DNA of 7,301 bases, taken from positions 1 through 7,301 of the forward strand of contig WGCB01000178.1 of NCBI GenBank assembly GCA_015494005.1, written 5' to 3'. Source of the stretch: Caldilineaceae bacterium. Its GTDB lineage: Bacteria; Chloroflexota; Anaerolineae; Caldilineales; Caldilineaceae. The notes beneath the pieces are model-generated. The model did no database searches and was not told the origin of the DNA. It worked only from the letters and a program-made list of their open reading frames with translations. Below, piece by piece: positions 5,067 to 7,301 of the stretch (the stretch's first letter is position 1; every line of letters starts with the position of its first letter). The position numbers were made by a program, and so were the translations under genes.

Positions 5067-7280
5067 TCACCGGCGGATCGTCAGCGCGCCCTGGGGCAGG
5101 CGCCAGCAGGCCAGCACCCGGTCCAGCCGGAAGGGCAGGTCCGCGATGGGCACCGGCGCGCCGTCCCCATCCCAGCGGGCCAGGTAGTCGCCCTGCTCCT
5201 CCTGGCTCACGGAGAGCAGGAACTCGTCCCCCTCCTGGCAGCCAGCCAGATCCTTGAGCAGCGTGCCCCGGGGGAAGAGGTAGGAGCTGGTGCTGGCCGG
5301 CCCGTCCTCGTCCAGGCGGACGAGGACCACGCCGAAGCGGTCCAGGGCGAAGAGGTCCCCGGGGGCGAAGCGGCTGCGCACCACCGCCAGCCGGGACGAA
5401 TCCAGCCAGGTGATGGTGGGGGCCAGGAACTCCCAGCGGGTCTCCGTGGCGTAGACGGGTTGGTCGCTCTTGCGGCCCTCTTCCAGCCCCAGCACGTAGA
5501 GCTGGTTGGCCGGTTTGACGAAGCCGGCCGTCAGGCTGGGATGGTTCGGATCGTAGCGGAAGTAGGCCAGCCATCGCCCATCCGGGCTGATGACCAGCGG
5601 CCCCCGGTATTCTCCTGGCGCCAGGAGCGTCTCCGCCTGGACCGACGCCGGTGCATCGGGCAGGGGCAGGCGGAGCAGGCCGGTGTAGAGGCGCTGCTGG
5701 GGCGGCTCCCCGGTGTCCACCAGGATGGAACCGGGCCGAGGGTCTGTGGCGCTGACCGGCAGCACCGCGATGAGCTCCAGGGTCATCTCCCCAGGGGCCA
5801 CGCCAGGCCGCAGCTGGGCCATGGACTGCTGAGCGATCAGCTCGATCTCCCCCTGGGACACGTTGTAGCGCCAGAGCTGCCACTGGTCCAGGAGGGCCTG
5901 GGGCGTCTCGATCCACCAGACGTTGCCCTGGGTGTCCCCGGCCACCCCTTGCAGGTTGTAGAAGGGCTGGGCGAAGATCTGCAGGGCCACGCCGTCGGCC
6001 CGGATCCAGGTGAAGGAGTTGATGCCGGTGGGGGCGTTGGTCTTGGGCAGGAGCAGGGCCGAGCCGCCTCGACCGTCCACCACCCGGAAGGCCTGGCCCG
6101 TCTCCCCCACCCGGTGGAGCTGCCCCTCTTCGTCCAGGAGGAAGATGGCCGGCCGCTCTCGACTGCCCAGCAAGGCGATGCTCTGGTTGTCCTTCAGCGC
6201 GTTGACCACCGAGGAGGAGAGGCGCAGGGCGGTGCGGTCGTGGCTGGGAGGCTCCACGATGCGCAGGGTCTCTGCCAGGAAGGTGTCCGGCTCCTCTGGG
6301 TCCGGTGCTCCTCGCAGGTAGATGCGGCTTCCGGCCCAGAGCAGCTCTGCGCTGCCCTTCACCCACTTGCCCGAGTCGTCCCCGAAGATGCCGCTCCAGA
6401 TCTGGATGCTGTCCAGGTTCGCCACGTCGATGCGCACCTGCAGGCGACGCCCATCCGCGGTCTCCACGGGGATGAGGCGCAGAGGATTGGCCGGGATGTT
6501 CGTGCCCAGCACCGTGGCCACCGTCTCGTCCGTGGAGGGGAGGGGCGGCGGCAGGGTCTTGGGCTGGCGGACCGAGGGCTCCTGCTGGATGGATGGGGTG
6601 GCCGTGGGGGAGCCCGCGGGCAGGGGCGTCTCCTCGGCGGGAGGCGCTTCCGGTGTGGGCGTGGCGCTGCCTTCGGGCGGGCTCACCGAGGGGATGCCCT
6701 GGGCCGCCTCCGGGTCCAGGGGCGCGCCGTCCGTGCCGAAGCGGGGCAGGCGGCTCAGGTCCCCGCCCACCTCCAGGAGCTCCGTGGCCATCCATCCCAC
6801 CAGGCCGTTCTCCTCGAACTGGGGATGGTCCACCTGAAGCAGAACCCACTCCTGGTCCACCGTGGCGCCGTAGATCTTCACCCGGATGCCCGCGCCCAGG
6901 CGGGTGAGGATGGGGAAGTCGGTGCTGGGGCCGGTGCGCAGCCGGGCCGGGAAGAGCACCACCGTGCCGGTCAGGGCGCGGCTGGCCTCCAGGGTGGCCT
7001 CCGCGGGCGGTGTGGCTCCTGGGGAGAGGCTGTCCTCGGGCGTGGCCGTGGGCGACGGCGTCTCGGTGGCCGTTTCCGTGGGCGTGGCTGTGGACGTGGC
7101 CGTGGGCGCTTCGGTTGGGGTCTCAGTCGCAGTCGGGGTCGCGGACGAGGTCGGCGTCCCTGTGGGCGTCTCGGTGGGTGTGGGGGTTTCCGTGGGCGCT
7201 TCGGTGGGCGCTTCAGTCGGCTCCGCGGTGGGTGTTTCCGTGGGCGTGGGTGTGGCCGTCTCCGTGGGGGTGGCGGAGGG
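5067..7280 (-). CDS. Extracytoplasmic SH3b and beta-propeller-like protein, 5' end missing
   Basis: The genuine reading spans 737 codons. The start lies beyond the window, because the bases after 7280 are adaptor. Numbering from the first genuine residue, a Thr/Pro/Glu/Ala repeat linker of TPTETPT type fills 1-84. A bacterial SH3b domain follows at about 103-172 (LTGTVVLFPARLRTGPSTDF, ending LVGWMATELLEV). A second Pro-rich linker is at about 200-250, and a beta-rich segment at 255-343 is perhaps OB-like. From about 365 to the end come repeated beta-strand blades, including VISPDGRWLAYFRYD (563-577), a typical TolB/WD40-like propeller motif, and NVWWIETP (453-460). SH3b domains commonly bind cell-wall ligands and propellers mediate protein binding, but the role here is unknown. 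A signal peptide or membrane anchor would be in the missing part. The membrane protein gene follows after 52 nt. Confidence 0.88.
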   Translation of the reverse strand, partial: PSATPTETATPTPTETPTAEPTEAPTEAPTETPTPTETPTGTPTSSATPTATETPTEAPTATSTATPTETATETPSPTATPEDSLSPGATPPAEATLEASRALTGTVVLFPARLRTGPSTDFPILTRLGAGIRVKIYGATVDQEWVLLQVDHPQFEENGLVGWMATELLEVGGDLSRLPRFGTDGAPLDPEAAQGIPSVSPPEGSATPTPEAPPAEETPLPAGSPTATPSIQQEPSVRQPKTLPPPLPSTDETVATVLGTNIPANPLRLIPVETADGRRLQVRIDVANLDSIQIWSGIFGDDSGKWVKGSAELLWAGSRIYLRGAPDPEEPDTFLAETLRIVEPPSHDRTALRLSSSVVNALKDNQSIALLGSRERPAIFLLDEEGQLHRVGETGQAFRVVDGRGGSALLLPKTNAPTGINSFTWIRADGVALQIFAQPFYNLQGVAGDTQGNVWWIETPQALLDQWQLWRYNVSQGEIELIAQQSMAQLRPGVAPGEMTLELIAVLPVSATDPRPGSILVDTGEPPQQRLYTGLLRLPLPDAPASVQAETLLAPGEYRGPLVISPDGRWLAYFRYDPNHPSLTAGFVKPANQLYVLGLEEGRKSDQPVYATETRWEFLAPTITWLDSSRLAVVRSRFAPGDLFALDRFGVVLVRLDEDGPASTSSYLFPRGTLLKDLAGCQEGDEFLLSVSQEEQGDYLARWDGDGAPVPIADLPFRLDRVLACWRLPQGALTIRR
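7029..7280 (-). repeat. Low-complexity coding repeat for a Thr/Pro/Glu linker
   Basis: About 84 codons encode imperfect repeats of PTETPT, PTEAPT and ATPT, and the DNA shows many copies of GTGGGCG or GTGGGTG (plus strand). Such stretches are flexible, probably extracytoplasmic spacers. The contig stops inside it, which fits assembly failure in repetitive sequence, so its true length and copy number are uncertain. Confidence 0.85.
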
Positions 7281-7301
7281 CTGTCTCTTATACACATCTC
7301 C
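7281..7301. other. Nextera/Tn5 mosaic-end adaptor contamination
   Basis: Bases 7281-7299 read CTGTCTCTTATACACATCT, the 19-bp Tn5 mosaic-end adaptor of Nextera libraries, and the following CC continues the read-2 adaptor. It is not genomic. Read on the minus strand it supplies a false ATG, giving proteins that begin MYKRQ or MCIRDS. Confidence 0.97.

Noticed and set aside
5008..6849. Open frame of 613 codons on the minus strand
   Set aside because: It is a frame-shifted shadow of the SH3b/propeller gene, made of Pro/Gly/Arg/Ala with no recognisable domain.
6971..7297. Open frame of 108 codons beginning MCIRDS
   Set aside because: The start is adaptor sequence, and the rest is an Arg/Pro-rich alternative frame of the TPTE linker.

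Overview
This is a GC-rich bacterial contig of about 7.3 kb. It carries five protein-coding genes, plus artefact sequence at both ends. Three protein traits point to a Chloroflexota bacterium, perhaps of the Caldilineae/Anaerolineae type: secreted proteins with long Thr-Pro-Glu (TPTETPT) linkers and SH3b domains, a lipoprotein of the DUF3179 family, and an ECF-type vitamin transporter ATPase. This assignment is inference, since no rRNA or marker gene is present.

Layout. On the minus strand, 1248 down to 1 encodes most of a fused two-domain energy-coupling-factor ATPase (EcfA1-EcfA2), running off the left edge. A divergent intergenic region (1249-1625) holds candidate promoters in both directions and a 9-bp dyad. 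On the plus strand follow a small secreted four-cysteine protein (1626-2000), a hairpin-rich non-coding stretch (2001-2297), an SH3-like lipoprotein (2298-2798) and a DUF3179 lipoprotein (2862-4112). A cluster of 7-bp repeats, part of it folding into a long hairpin, lies between the convergent genes (4124-4214). On the minus strand, a four-helix membrane protein (4205-5014) lies 52 nt downstream of a large extracytoplasmic SH3b/beta-propeller protein (5067-7280), whose N-terminus is missing.

How the genes work together. The ATPase would energise uptake of a vitamin or metal together with EcfT and an S component, neither of which is in the window. The three plus-strand products are all predicted to be exported, two as lipoproteins. 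The two minus-strand genes on the right are probably one operon for envelope proteins of unknown function. I see no defence system, mobile element, CRISPR array or clearly new pathway.

Data quality. The last 21 bases (7281-7301) are the Nextera/Tn5 mosaic-end adaptor, not genome. The first 23 bases are an exact inverted copy of 41-63 and look like a fold-back chimera. Protein ends predicted across either edge are therefore false: an N-terminal MYKRQ or MCIRDS on the right, and the last residues of the ATPase on the left.
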